A stretch of DNA of 64,000 bases from Vanessa cardui (Eukaryota > Arthropoda > Insecta > Lepidoptera > Nymphalidae), in assembly GCF_905220365.1 (NCBI RefSeq), contig NC_061153.1, positions 1,198,001 to 1,262,000 on the forward strand. The letters run 5' to 3'. The position numbers were made by a program, and so were the translations under genes. The notes beneath the pieces were generated by a model that searched no databases, was not told the origin of the DNA, and worked only from the letters and a program-made list of their open reading frames with translations. Positions within the stretch are counted from its first letter, which is position 1. Each line of letters starts with the position of its first letter. Shown here piece by piece: positions 45,977-57,410 of this stretch.

Positions 45977-45984
45977 GCTATATT
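45066..45984. other. Non-coding dispersed repeats and (AT)n tract
   Basis: 45075-45120 carries the 'accgacttctaaaaaagg' module shared with the 27.4-kb block, followed by AT-rich sequence. 45600-45900 is a second dispersed-repeat-like stretch with no gene. An (AT)n run of about 45 bp lies at 45929-45973, just before element R begins. Confidence 0.55.
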
Positions 45985-46105
45985 TAAATAGCAATTATGA
46001 CGTCATTTGCTTAACTGAAACCAATTTCAATGATGAAATATTCGACCATGAAGTCTTTGACTCACGCTACAATGTTTTTCGTAGAGATCGCTATACTACA
46101 AGTAT
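45985..46105 (+). pseudogene. Element R endonuclease N-terminal part (before insertion of S)
   Basis: Reads YDVICLTETNFNDEIFD and VFRRDRYTT up to the insertion. It continues after S at 50655 with KKDGGGVVMAVKKSF. The AGTAT at 46101-46105 is the left target-site duplication of S. Confidence 0.87.
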
Positions 46106-46369
46106 TTTAGGGGCTATACCATTATATTTAGTCCCTAATTTATTTTCTTTATGAAGTGGAGTTAAGCGGGAGACAAATAATAGTCATTGTTTGTTTCGGT
46201 ATTTTACTTGGCGTGTTCGCATTATGACTTCTTAATACTAACTGAATATTAAATTAATACTCCATACACATTTCGTATTACATGCACTTTTATAGGCACA
46301 TTTTGTCAAGTAGTGTTTGTTACATACATTATACACTACACACACTACTACAATTATTGTATCCCTACA
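46106..46369 (-). repeat. 3' LTR of element S
   Basis: 264 bp, near identical to 50380-50654. On its left edge AGTAT (46101-46105) begins the target duplication. Confidence 0.93.
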
Positions 46370-46384
46370 CCATCCCCCTTCCTT
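46370..46384 (-). promoter_or_regulatory. Polypurine tract of element S
   Basis: Minus strand AAGGAAGGGGGATGG directly before the 3' LTR start TGTAGGGATACAAT. It gives the orientation of the element. Confidence 0.88.
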
Positions 46385-46482
46385 AAAAACATTATTACAT
46401 TCACATAATAAAACATAACAAATATATATTAGAAACAATAAATTATACAAAGGGAGAAACAAATAACATAACATGATAACTT

Positions 46483-46761
46483 TTAAGCGTAGGCAGCCGT
46501 CGCAACGTTGTGTTGCTGCTGGGATACGCTCACTCCGTTAGAGTTCCGGGGACTCACATCGGACGCTTGCTGCTGTATCCAATTTTTTATTCGGTGAACG
46601 CAGCGTAGTTTAATTACATACACAAGAGCTAGTCCTAAAATCACGACTAACCCGACCAAAATCCACGAAATGTTATTTAATTTATCTTCCACATGCTCGT
46701 TGTTAACTGTCTGCGCAATAACATTGTTGTTGGTTGCCTGCTTGCTTTGTCCCCAACCCAT
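46483..46761 (-). CDS. Small single-pass membrane protein in the env position of element S
   Basis: An intact 92-codon frame. The N-terminus MGWGQSKQ fits the N-myristoylation signal (Gly2, Ser6). A polar Asn-rich segment (residues 9-30) is followed by one hydrophobic span (about 31-52, SWILVGLVVILGLALVYVI), then Arg/Lys/His residues (RCVHRIKNW) and a Gln/Ser/Asn-rich tail. It lies between pol's end and the PPT, where retroviral elements keep env. There is no signal peptide, no Cys-rich ectodomain and no fusion peptide, so it is not a classic env. I recall similar short myristoyl/TM frames in other insect Ty3 elements but cannot name a family. A role in membrane targeting or release of particles is a guess. 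Confidence 0.7.
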   Translation of the reverse strand: MGWGQSKQATNNNVIAQTVNNEHVEDKLNNISWILVGLVVILGLALVYVIKLRCVHRIKNWIQQQASDVSPRNSNGVSVSQQQHNVATAAYA

Positions 46762-47023
46762 GTTACAAATTAGAAGAAATTACAAAAAAATGTGTAATAA
46801 ATCTTACTGATAAACACGTACTAGTAATATTACCTAAAAATAACAGGTTTATATCTTAACATTTCTTCAGTAAGTTTAAAATTCAGCAAAAATGCATTAT
46901 AAATCATATAAGTAACATATAACTTATTGAAAAAAACAAAATTAAATCATATGACTTATTGAAAAAAACAAAATTAAATCTTATTGACACTTGCTTAAAA
47001 AATAATACCCGAAAACAACTTAA

Positions 47024-47437
47024 TTATTGTGCGTCTGCAAAACGCACAGTTGGCCTGATAATTCTACCACTCCGCGATATCTTCGGAAGTAAAACATTAC
47101 TGGAAGTGGCATCGCTTGTCGAGTTATCAGTCTCTATCGGAGCCTTATTAACACTCTCTTTAGATTTGTCAACTTGTTCATAGTAATTTTTGTCTATTAT
47201 GTATGCGGGCTTTAAACGATCTATAGATACACAATATTCACGATCATCTATTAAAATAGTAAATACTTTACCTCTCCTCCTTATGACGCGGAATGAGCCA
47301 TCATAGGGTGGTTGAAGGGTTTTACGAAGAACATCCTTCCGCAAAAATACATACTCACATGTTTTTAAATCAGGATGGACGAAAATTGAGCTTGAATTAG
47401 TATGACTCGATGGTCGAGGCTTTAAGTTATTAATAAT
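47024..47437 (-). pseudogene. Element S pol C-terminal domain
   Basis: Open frame on minus reading FVHPDLKTCEYVFLRKDVL, LQPPYDGSFRVIRR, VSIDRLKPAYI and, near the end, SRSGRIIRPTVRF. This is the post-integrase tail with an SH3-like phrase common to CsRn1-type elements. It is separated from the integrase core by element T plus a deletion of roughly 100 residues. It ends with a stop about 260 bp before the small membrane-protein gene. Confidence 0.85.
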
Positions 47438-49660
47438 GTATTGGATAGATATATACCAGCCAGAACAGTACATGAATCATCTAGACATCCAGTATGGTTT
47501 TCCAGATCATTAATAAAACTCATTAACAAGAAATTGCGAGTACATAAACGTTGGAAAATTTACGGCCGAACAAGTGACTATGACCTATTTACTGATTTAA
47601 GACACAAAACTAAGCAGTTAGAAGTAGAATGTTATGACACTTTTATTTCAAGAGCAGAGGACAGTATTCATTATAATTCTAAAAAATTTTGGTCATATAT
47701 TAAATCTAAGCAAAGTAGTAATAATCTACCGGATACCATGTTTCTGGATGGTGGTACTGGATCTGATGGGAGCTATAGTATAGCTAATTTATTCAACTGT
47801 TTCTTTAAATCAGTATTCGAATCCAATACTGACCCAAAACCCGATGAACATTGTTTAATTCAACACAACCAAACATTAATCAACAAAATAAGCGTGTCAT
47901 GTGATACTGTAGAAAAATATCTCTCAAATCTAGACGCTTCTAAAGGCAGTGGTCCAGATGGACTCCATCCCACATTTTTAAAAAGTTGTTGCAAATCTTT
48001 AGCATTACCTCTATATTTACTGTTCACTAAGTCTTTGTGTTCGGGTTCATTACCACCAGTTTGGAAAAAGTCCTTAATTGTTCCCATTTTTAAAAGCGGT
48101 GATAGACATAATATAAAAAATTATCGTGGTATATCAAAGTTATCCGTCATTCCTAAATTATTTGAGAAAATTATTTATGACACTATTTTTCCTTTAGTAA
48201 GACCGTTATTAATAACTCAACAACACGGATTTATTAGTAAGCGTTCTGTTGAATCTAATCTTACAGAATTTCTGGATATAGTTCTTTCTGCCATGGAGAG
48301 GGGATATCAAGTTGATGTCGTCTATACTGATTATTCAAAAGCTTTTGATAAAATTCCACATGCGTTGTTAATTAAAAAACTTGAGTATATTGGTATACAC
48401 GGTGATTTATTAAGATGGTTGATATCTTACCTCCGTGACAGAACACAAGCAGTTGCGATCAAAGGACATATATCTAGTTTTATTCCCATTACATCTGGGG
48501 TTCCCCAGGGCTCACATCTCGGTCCTTTGCTGTTTAATATTTTTATTAATGACTTATTGAAAACTTTTCAAAACTCTAATATATTACTATATGCTGATGA
48601 TACAAAAATATTTCAAATTATTAAACAAACTGATGATTGCGTTAAATTACAAAATGATTTAATTACTTTAAAACATTATTGTTTATCCAATTTGTTTATC
48701 CAAAAACATTATTGTTTATCATCTTAACATTGAAAAGTGCTATGTAATAACATTTAGTAGAAAAATTAATCCAATATTATTTGACTACATGATTTATGAT
48801 AAAGTAGTGAACAGAGTGACCGAGGTGAGGGACCTGGGAGTTCTTCTTGACGCTGTAAAACAGCGTCAAGAAGAACTATTTGATCAACATATAAATAAAA
48901 TAACAGCCAAAGCTTACAGTATGCTGGGGTTCATATTTCGTCAAGGAAGCGATTTCAAGAACATACACACTTACAATATCTTATACAACTCTTATGTTAG
49001 GTCTCATTTGGAATACGCTTCCACTGTTTGGAATCCGCAATATTCTAAGTATATTTTGGCAATAGAAAGCGTCCAAAACAAGTTTCTTAAAAGAATGACA
49101 TACAAATTTGGGGAAAACTCTGTCAAAAGTCTAAACATTCTGTCACTTGAGAACCGCAGGGTATATAGGGATCAAATTTTCCTATATAAAATCATTAATA
49201 ATCTTATAGACTCAACATATTTATTAAATAACATATTTTTTAAGTGCTCTAATTCTTCTATACGATGTAAACATATCTTCTCTGTCCCATTATGTAAAAG
49301 AAATTATGCAAAAAATCGTTTTCTCGTAAGAGCTTGTACTAACTATAACACATTGTTTAACAGTGTTGATATTTTTAATGACGGTATTTTAAAGTTTTCT
49401 CGTTATTTGAAAAAGCTCATATAGTTAATATTTTTTTACATTTAAGATGTTTGTTTTTCTTTCCTATTCTTAAATTAACTTTGAATTGTAAAATGTTAAA
49501 TTCTGATAATTATAAGTTTTTTTTTTTTCTATGTTCACTCCATGACACTGTGCAAAAGTGGAAACTTTGTTGGCTTATGTAATTATTTTTTATTATGTGA
49601 AAACTATTATGATGTGTATGTGCTGTTTGTTTCCCAATAAATAAATAAATAAATAAATAC
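47438..49660 (+). mobile_element. Non-LTR retrotransposon T inside element S (5' truncated)
   Basis: Starts within the endonuclease-RT linker (RYIPARTVHESSRHPVWFS) and ends in a 3' UTR with an (AAAT)n tail at about 49638-49660. It belongs to the family of element Z and is related to A and R. It separates S's integrase from its pol C-terminus. Confidence 0.9.
47441..49424 (+). pseudogene. Element T RT
   Basis: RT motifs: GSGPDGLHPTFLKSC, NYRGISKLSVIPKLFEK, TDYSKAFDKIPHALL, TSGVPQGSHLGPLLFN and LLYADDTKIF (about 48590). Then an 18-bp local repeat (about 48671-48690 and 48703-48720) breaks the frame near 48727. The reading resumes as NIEKCYVITFSRK and thumb/C-terminus to 49424. A 16-bp inverted duplication at 48840-48876 changes the loop near VLLDAVKQRQEEL but keeps the frame. 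The catalytic residues are intact. Confidence 0.88.
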
Positions 49661-50220
49661 TGTAGGTAGTTCAATGACCCACGAACTGTTGTCATTCAAA
49701 CGTGCCATCAGAGCAACTTTTAATGCTCTATGCCATCGTTCAATCATGCCATTACTTTGTGGATGATACGGGGTGGTTCTTATCTTACGAATACCGAGAT
49801 ATTTCATTAACTCCCCAAACAGATTGCAATCGAATTGTCTGCCCTGGTCGCTAGAAAGCATAGAAGGACAACCAAAACGACATATCCAGCCTTCATAAGC
49901 TAATTTAGCTACTGCTTCAGCTGAAATTTCCCTAACTGGAAAGGCTTCTGGCCATCCGCTAGCCCTATCTATCATAGTAACGTCGTAGGTAAAGGACCTA
50001 CTATATCGATATGTAGATGCTGAAAACGATCTACCTTTGAAATTTTTTCAGATCCTGAGATTGTATGCCTAATGACTTTAACTTTCTGGCATTGTACATA
50101 AGATCTGGCTAATCTGGCTATATCCCTATCCATATTCGGCCAAAAAAAATCTTTGTTTAATTAAACGTTTTGTAGTTCGAATACCTGGATGACTTAAACT
50201 ATGTACAGAATCGTACGCGA
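49661..50220 (-). pseudogene. Element S integrase
   Basis: Zinc-binding region HSLSHPGIRTTKRLIKQ with VQCQKV; the first Cys of the pair appears to be Tyr. The core shows HLHIDIVGPLPTT, DRASGWPEAFPVREISA, MLSSDQGRQFDCNLF and SNGMIERWHRALKVAL, carrying all three acidic catalytic residues. Frame changes lie near 50155 and 49978. It is cut after ELPTV by element T. Confidence 0.87.
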
Positions 50221-50339
50221 GGTTGATCTGGCCAGAACTCAGGAATGCGAGAACTTAAAGATATCGCCGCCATTCCGTAATCCTCCATCTTGACGTGCGG
50301 GACCGCGGTGTGAGTTGGCGTTGTTGGTGGATTCATTTT
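50221..50339 (-). pseudogene. Element S gag, first about 40 codons
   Basis: On minus, an ATG about 22 bp after the PBS reads MNPPTTPTHTAVPHVKMEDY and then SRIPEFWPDQPR, the typical N-terminal opening of CsRn1-type gag. At about 50220 the sequence jumps into integrase, so everything between is deleted. Confidence 0.75.
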
Positions 50340-50360
50340 ATATCACGTCAGAGTTGCTAT

Positions 50361-50378
50361 ATCACGTCGGGGTCACCA
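50361..50378 (-). promoter_or_regulatory. Primer binding site of element S, complementary to tRNA-Trp
   Basis: Minus strand TGGTGACCCCGACGTGAT is complementary to the 3' end of animal tRNA-Trp (...ATCACGTCGGGGTCA plus CCA) over all 18 nt. It would prime minus-strand DNA synthesis. Confidence 0.9.
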
Positions 50379-50379
50379 C

Positions 50380-50654
50380 TTTAGGGGCTATACCATTATA
50401 TTTAGTCCCTAATTTATTTTCTTTATGAAGTGGAGTTAAGCGGGAGACAAATAATAGTCATTGTTTGTTTCGGTATTTTACTTGGCGTGTTCACATTATG
50501 ACTTCTTAATACTAACTGAATACAGACTGAATATTCAATGAATACTCCATACACATTTCGTATTACATGCACTTTTATAGGCACATTTTGTCAAGTAGTG
50601 TTTGTTACATACATTATACACTACACACACTACTACAATTATTGTGTCCCTACA
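50380..50654 (-). repeat. 5' LTR of element S
   Basis: 275 bp. On minus it begins TGTAGGGACACAATAATTG and ends near GCCCCTAAA, one base from the PBS. It differs from the 3' LTR by a few substitutions and an extra 11 bp near 50515-50540. Confidence 0.93.
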
Positions 50655-50659
50655 AGTAT

Positions 50660-53290
50660 TAACAAAAAAGATGGCGGTGGGGTAGTTATGGCGGTTAAGA
50701 AAAGCTTTAATGTCTTAAGACAAACTTCCTGGGACAGTGATCTCGAAGATTTGTGGTTGAGTATATCTACTCATGATAATGTCTATACTCTTCATCTTTG
50801 TCTTTGCTATCTGCCTCCTGATCTTGCTGTCGACAGATTCGAATCTTTCTATGCTTCTTGCATAAAAATTGTCACAGACAAAAATGAGACAAACAATTTC
50901 TTAATTATTGGAGATTTTAATACACCGAACTTAACATGGCACAATACGCCCACATCTAATGGTCTTATACCTAGCTCTTGTCAAGATCACAAATCACGTT
51001 TACTACTAGATATGATGAACTTTTGCAATCTCAGTCAATTTAATAGTATTCGAAATCATAATGATAGACTTTTAGATCTCGTCTTATCGAATCTGTCGAT
51101 AATCAAAGTAAACAGCGCGGTAGACTCAACTTTAAGCCGTATTGATAAACATCATCCACCTATTACTATTAGTTTTAATCTTAAATCACAGGGTACAATT
51201 AAACAAAATAAGCGCATGAAACTTAATTATTTTAAATGTAATTACCAAAATGTTCGATCGGTATTGGAAACCATTAATTGGACTAAAACTCTGTCATTTG
51301 AAGATATGGACACCAATGTAGAAGAATTCTACAATATCTTAAACAAAGTAATCAAGGAAAACACACCTATGGTACGAGACGAATCGTTTCGTTACCCAGT
51401 TTGGTTCAGCCATGGACTTAAGCGTTGTCTCACTGAAAAGCATAAATATCATAAAAAGTTTAAAAAAATTTAATAATCCGCGAGACTACGACACCTTTTC
51501 GTTGCTACGTAAAAGAAGTAAGAACCTTATAGACAAATGCTATAACGATTTCATGTGTTCGGTGGAAGACTCAATACACAGTAATTCAAAAATTTTCTAC
51601 CGATTCATAAATGATAAAAAAGGCTCTAAAGTTGACTCAATACCGGAAGTAGTTAAATATGCGAATAAAACTTCTAAAAATGCTTGCGATTTATTTTCAA
51701 ATTATTTTAGTTCAGTATTTAGTTCCTCCAATCTAAAAGGCTCACATAATTTTCATGCGGTCGATTACAATAATAATACACTAAGTAACTTTTCTATCTC
51801 TAAAAATGAAATGTGCCAAAAAATCAGGAATCTAGATCAAAATAAGGGTGCAGGCCCTGACGGGATTCCACCTTCTTTCATAAAATTATGTGCTCAAGAA
51901 CTTAGCACTCCACTGTCTATTCTGTTCAACATGTCCCTGAGCAATGGTATCTTCCCTAAATACTGGAAAACTGCCTATATTATACCAATTTATATCATAC
52001 CAATCTGGAGACCGTTCACATTGCGAAAATTACCGTCCTATCAGTATTTTGTCATGTTTCTCCAAAATCTTAGAATCTATCGTATACGATAAAATTTATC
52101 ATCACGTATATCCGGTACTGTGTAACAAACAGCATGGCTTTGTAAAAAATCGTTCCACTACATCAAATTTGTTAGAATATAAGAACTATATTTGCAACAC
52201 TTTTGCGAAATGTGGACAAACGGACTCGATATATACTGACTTCTCAAAAGTGTTTGACAAGGTAAACCACATTTTGCTCTGTAGCAAACTAAAAGCATAC
52301 GGAATCCATGGCTCCTTATTAAGATGGGTAGAATCATACTTAGACAGGAGAACACAATTAGTTGCAATCAAAGGGTACACTTCCTCCCCCGCAACAATTA
52401 CATCTGGGGTACCACAGGGGTCGAACCTTGGACCTTTATTTTTCATAATATTTATTAATGACCTAGCTAAAGAGTTGTCGTGTCAATTTTTACTATACGC
52501 CGATGATCTCAAAATGTATTCTTCGATTAATAACGTCAATGATGCTATATCTCTTCAAAAGGACTTAGATACTCTTTCCAGATGGTGGACTAATAATCAT
52601 ATGACGCTAAATATAGAAAAGTGCTTCGTAATAAGCTTTTCACTGAAAAGATCGAAAAAAGTACTTTTTGATTACACTTTAAACGAAAACATACTTTCAC
52701 GCAAATCCACCGCAAAAGACCTGGGAGTACTATTTGACGAAAAACTCTCTTTTAGGGATCATTACGAGTACATAATTAACAAGAGTAACAGATTGTGTGG
52801 ATTCATAAGCAGGTGCACTAAAAGTTTTAAAAGGCCTAAAACTACTATACAACTTTACTGTTCCATAGTTCGCAGTATTTTAGAATATAACTCGGTTATA
52901 TGGTCACCTAACTATGCCACTCACTGTGAAAAGGTAGAAGCCGTACAGAAAAGGTTTTTACGCTTGCTCAGTTCTCGCTATCAGTACGGACGTAAACTCG
53001 AATGCTACAATGACAGGCTGAGTCATTTTAAATTGCAAACACTAGAAATGCATCGTAACTGCAATAACTTAGTATATTTGCATAAAATAATACACGGTGT
53101 TATTGATTCACCCTTGCTTTTAAGATCCATCAACATAAACACCAACTTTAAATACCGACACCCTAGAATATTTACCCTGGACGTATACAATAACAACATA
53201 TTGACTTCCCCTCGGACCGCGAAAGCGTATGGACGTGCTCACCGTATCTATGTATCCAGTGTTTAATTTTTCGATTTTATTTCAAAGAAG
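50660..53290 (+). pseudogene. Element R endonuclease remainder and RT
   Basis: Continues from 46105: DGGGVVMAVKKSF, NNFLIIGDFNTPNLTWH, RLLDLVLSNLS and DKHHPPIT. A frame change near 51465 precedes the linker. RT: KGAGPDGIPPSFIKLC, a second break near 51985-52010 around a short IIPIYIIPI repeat, SHCENYRPISILSCFSK, YTDFSKVFDKVNH, TSGVPQGSNLGPLFF and LYADDLKMY (about 52500). The C-terminal region is open to 53266. It is similar to element A throughout. No clear tail is seen; element U starts at about 53291. Confidence 0.9.
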
Positions 53291-53408
53291 TGACTTTATT
53301 TAAATACAATATATATTTGCAATTACCAAGCGCACAGAAACAATAAGAGGACCCGTATTCAAGTTACCACTGAACTGTGCGACTACGTAAACTTTGGAAT
53401 CAATCAAA

Positions 53409-54326
53409 ATGCACCGAATTCAAAGAAGCCCACCTACTAGCAAAGGTTTGCAACACACCCATTCTGACACAGATGTCTCCAAAGTAGAAGAACAGGGATT
53501 TTCACAACCTTTTGTTAACCAGCGGCAGAAGAGACGCAGAGACTCGTGCGAGCAACATATGTGTAATTTTAAAGAGGAAATGAAGCAAATGTTGTTGGAT
53601 ATGAAGGATAATCAAAACGCAATCTTGAATAAAATTGTATCAGATATGTCCGAAATAAAATCACAAAATTTAAAAATCCAGCAAACCAACGTAGAAATTG
53701 AGAAGTCCATGGAATTAATCTCAGCGCAATATGATAACATCAATAAAAGAATAGACTTCCTGGAAAAAGAACGCAAGCAACATTTACTACATATATCTAC
53801 CCTACAAAGAAAACTAGAAGAAATGCAAAGAGGCTTAAAATCAACTACCGTTGAAATCAGGAACTTACCAATAAATAATAAAAAAGATATAAAGCCAGAC
53901 CTAAAGAAGATTGTTTTGAACACATGCACGGCTCTTAATGTTGCAGCGCAAGAGAACGACATAAAGACCGTTTTCGATGTGAAAGATGAAACCGGTAAAT
54001 CTACTATTGTGGTAGACTTCACAAGATCTACCATTAAACAAGAATTGATTGGAATGGCCAAAGAATTCAACAAAAAACATCCTAGGCAACGGCTTAATAC
54101 TGCACACTTAGGTCTTGAGGGCCCGTCGACTCATGTATATATTTCTGAAGCTCTTACTGCTAAAGGTCGAAGATTGTTTTTTCTGGCACGCAAATTAGCT
54201 TCCACTGCCGGATATAAACATTGCTGGACGACAAATGGAAGAGTATTTATGCGTAAAGCCGACAATACACCTCACATAGAAATTAAAGATGAAGCGGACC
54301 TCTCCAACTTGCATAATCCACAATGA
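53409..54326 (+). CDS. Element U ORF1: coiled-coil RNA-binding protein
   Basis: An open frame of about 306 codons. The ATG at 53409 (MHRIQRSPPTSKG) is preferred over 53394 because it matches the start of the homologous frame in F (SQRVKRRR corresponds to NQRQKRRRDS here). A Lys/Arg patch is followed by a coiled coil (about residues 60-150, NLKIQQTNVEIEKSMELIS and later LQRKLEEMQ). A C-terminal domain (HVYISEALTAKGRRLFFLAR, GRVFMRKAD) corresponds to the ORF1 C-terminus of CR1/Jockey elements, including element A. It presumably forms ribonucleoprotein trimers with element RNA. Confidence 0.8.
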   Translation: MHRIQRSPPTSKGLQHTHSDTDVSKVEEQGFSQPFVNQRQKRRRDSCEQHMCNFKEEMKQMLLDMKDNQNAILNKIVSDMSEIKSQNLKIQQTNVEIEKSMELISAQYDNINKRIDFLEKERKQHLLHISTLQRKLEEMQRGLKSTTVEIRNLPINNKKDIKPDLKKIVLNTCTALNVAAQENDIKTVFDVKDETGKSTIVVDFTRSTIKQELIGMAKEFNKKHPRQRLNTAHLGLEGPSTHVYISEALTAKGRRLFFLARKLASTAGYKHCWTTNGRVFMRKADNTPHIEIKDEADLSNLHNPQ

Positions 54327-54529
54327 CTATTTTCGATGTACGGGATAAGCCTAACTATGGCAATTAATTTTGTGTTTTTTGTACTAAAAAACTTAATTAT
54401 ATCTGCTTATTTTAGTTTACTCTTGGAAATAATCTGCAACTTATCATTTATTACACTCAAACACTCTTCATTGCTACTACAAAAATACAATAGTTCTACC
54501 AGTAACTACTCCAGTGTGCGCAATTTAGC

Positions 54530-57410
54530 ATGGTTCAATCGACCATTGAGATGTTCATGGTTAACATACCCGAAAAATTCGATTCAATGGCTAAAAATAA
54601 TGATATTACTATAACTGCGAGAGAAATTGATGATTTCGTTGTGGGTAAATCTTATTTATGTCAACCAGAAGATTGTAAAACAATAATTAACCAAAATAAT
54701 TGTACTAATTCATTTAAAATATTAACTCAAAACATAAGGAGTATTAACCGAAATATTAATGATTTTAAAGTACTACTAGCTAGAATAGATGTTACGTGTG
54801 ACCTATACATCCTTACAGAAACATGGAATTATAAAACACTTGCATATCCGACTTTAACAGGCTATGATACATACTATACGAGAAATAACAAAAATCAGAA
54901 CGACGGTCTTGTATTATATGCAAAAAATGGAATAGATCTGACAATTGAAGAGCCAACCTTTGAAGACGCTTCTGTCTTTTGTATAAAATTGAACTCTAAT
55001 ACTCTTATCATAGCCATATATAGATCCCCATCGTATAAAAATACTCTGAGATTTATCGAGTCTATAGACAAACTTCTAACGAAACACAAATTATACCACA
55101 ATATTGTAATAACAGGAGATATCAATATAGATATTAAGACGAATAATAAAGACAGTAGATCATCTGAATATTTAAACTTACTTAGCTCACATGGCATTTT
55201 AAGAAGCCATGAATACCCTACTAGAGGCGAGAACTGCCTCGACCACTCTATGGTCAAGGCAAAGGTACCAATTATTACTCTCGTATTAAAGGCTCCTTTA
55301 ACTGACCATTCAGCAGTGATAACCTGTTTGAATGTTAACTGCAAATTTACCTCAAATGAAAATATTATTAAAAACAAAGTAGACTACGAAGCATTGGTAA
55401 TCGATATGAAAACCGCTAATTTTAATTCGATTCTAAAATCTAATAATGCCAATTGGGCTGCTGAGCAATTAGTAAGTCTACTCTCTTCTTACCTTATGAA
55501 TCGAACCATTAGGATCATCATTCCCAAAAGATACCAATGCCTAAAACCTTGGATAACTCCAGGACTGGTTCGATGCATGCAAAATCGAGACCGCATGCAC
55601 CTTAAGTGCAAGTCTAATCCAAATAACGAAATATTGAACATTACATACAAACGCTACAAAAATCACTGCAATGACCTATTAAAACGGCTTAAACGAATTT
55701 ACGAACAGTCTGAACTTAAAAAACATTCTAAGAATCCAAAAAAGCTCTGGAATACTGTTAAAGATATTAGACACCTGAATAAACTAAAATCCATACCAAA
55801 TGACCTATTAAGGATTGCTGATACCCCGCAAGAATCCGTAGACTATGTGAACACATTTTTCACCCAGATTGGTAAAAATTTTGCAGACAAAATATCCCTC
55901 AGCTCAATGACATGTACCGAAGATCAATTTAACTACTCCGATTTACCTAATCCATGTAAGTCCCTTGCGCTACTCAAAACCTCGGAAGATGAAGTGACGG
56001 CGATTATCCGTAACCTCAAAAACGAAAGCGCAACTGGTTGGGACGGCATACCCAACATTTTTCTCAAACGGGCGGTCAAACATATCAGTTTTACCCGCTT
56101 TGTCAAAAATAGTAGAAAAGATTGTGAATAAAAGATTGCCCAACTTTCTTGAAAAAGAAAAAATTCTGTCCCAAAACCAGTTTGGATTCAGAACTGGGAC
56201 ATCTACTGCCGATGCTGTTACACAGATGTCAAATTATATTGCCCAACACCTGGACAAAAAGGATAAATGTATTGGCATATTTTTGGACCTCGCAAAGGCA
56301 TTTGATACTGTTTCGATTCAACTTCTTCTGCATAAAATGGAAAAAATTGGCATTCGTGGCAAAGTCCTAAAACTATTTACTAGCTACCTCTCTCAGCGAG
56401 TACAAAGAGTTAAAATTGGTGACCACATCTCCAGTGACGAAAAAGTAACTTACGGCGTACCACAGGGGAGTGTGATTGGTCCAACCCTGTTTCTTATTTA
56501 CATCAATTCTCTTTGCAATCTCAATCTAATTAACTGTAGAATATTCACTTTTGCTGACGATACAGCGATGATTTTCCACGGTAAAACATGGCATGATGTC
56601 AAATTTAAAGCGGAAGAAGGCCTCCGCACTGCTAATAGATGGTTACAAGCGAATATACTAACCCTAAATGAAACGAAAACTAAATTTATAACATTCGCTA
56701 TATCTAAAAACTCACTACCAGATCACAGTTTTAAAATAAAGTTGCATACGTGTCAAGATGCCAACCACACCTGTCAATGTACCGAGCTAGAACGATTAAG
56801 TACTATAAAATATCTCGGTGTGCTATTAGACCAGACTCTGACATGGAAACCTCATATTGAGTTAATTTCCGAAAGAACCCGTAAACTAATTTACATATTC
56901 AAGTCTCTGCGACATGTAGCCGATTTAAAAGTTATTAAAACTGTATATTATGCTTTAGTCCAATCAGTACTAGCATACTGCCTTATGGCATGGGGTGGTT
57001 CTAGTAGAACCAACATGTTGTTGGTTGAACGAGCACAACGTGCTCTGCTAAAAATCATGACTTTTAAACCATTTTCATTTCCCACAAGAGAATTATACTC
57101 ACAATGTGATGTTCTTAGCATAAGACAACTGTATATTTTGCAATCTATCCTTGCACAACACAAAAAAGTACCATTCAATCCGTCACAAACGGTTACGCGG
57201 AGAAACAACAGAATATGCCCGATATCAAGTTTACAAACTGCCTTCATTAAAAGGTTTCAGTGTTTTATCGGCCCGGTCCTATACAATAGAATAAACAAAA
57301 TCTTAAACATCTACTTCCTTAACTTTTATAATTGCAAACATAAGATAAGTAATTGGCTTAAAACGCAATCATATGATCAAATTGAAAATCTCCTGGTAAT
57401 TCCAAAATAG
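54530..57410 (+). pseudogene. Element U ORF2: endonuclease and RT with finger deletion
   Basis: Endonuclease: LTQNIRSINRNINDFKVLL, LYILTETW, LIIAIYRSPSYKN, IVITGDINIDI and LTDHSAVITC. The RT start is ESATGWDGIPNIFLKRAV. Near 56088 the frame jumps to sequence equivalent to LPALSKIVEKIVNKR, skipping about 60 residues that F still has (ITPVYKSG..NYRPISV). Then FRTGTSTADAV, FLDLAKAFDTVS, TYGVPQGSVIGPTLFL, FTFADDTAMIF (about 56555) and thumb to 57410. Endonuclease and catalytic Asp residues are intact, but the missing fingers should abolish activity. Confidence 0.88.

Larger units (their letters stand above)
46106..50654 (-). mobile_element. CsRn1/Kabuki-like Ty3/gypsy element S (internally deleted, hosts element T)
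   Basis: Two LTRs, AGTAT target duplications (46101-46105, 50655-50659), a tRNA-Trp PBS, a shortened gag joined to integrase, pol C-terminus, a small membrane-protein gene and a PPT. Gag C-terminus, protease, RT and RNase H are deleted. tRNA-Trp priming is a hallmark of the CsRn1 group. Near-identical LTRs suggest a relatively recent insertion. Confidence 0.93.
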
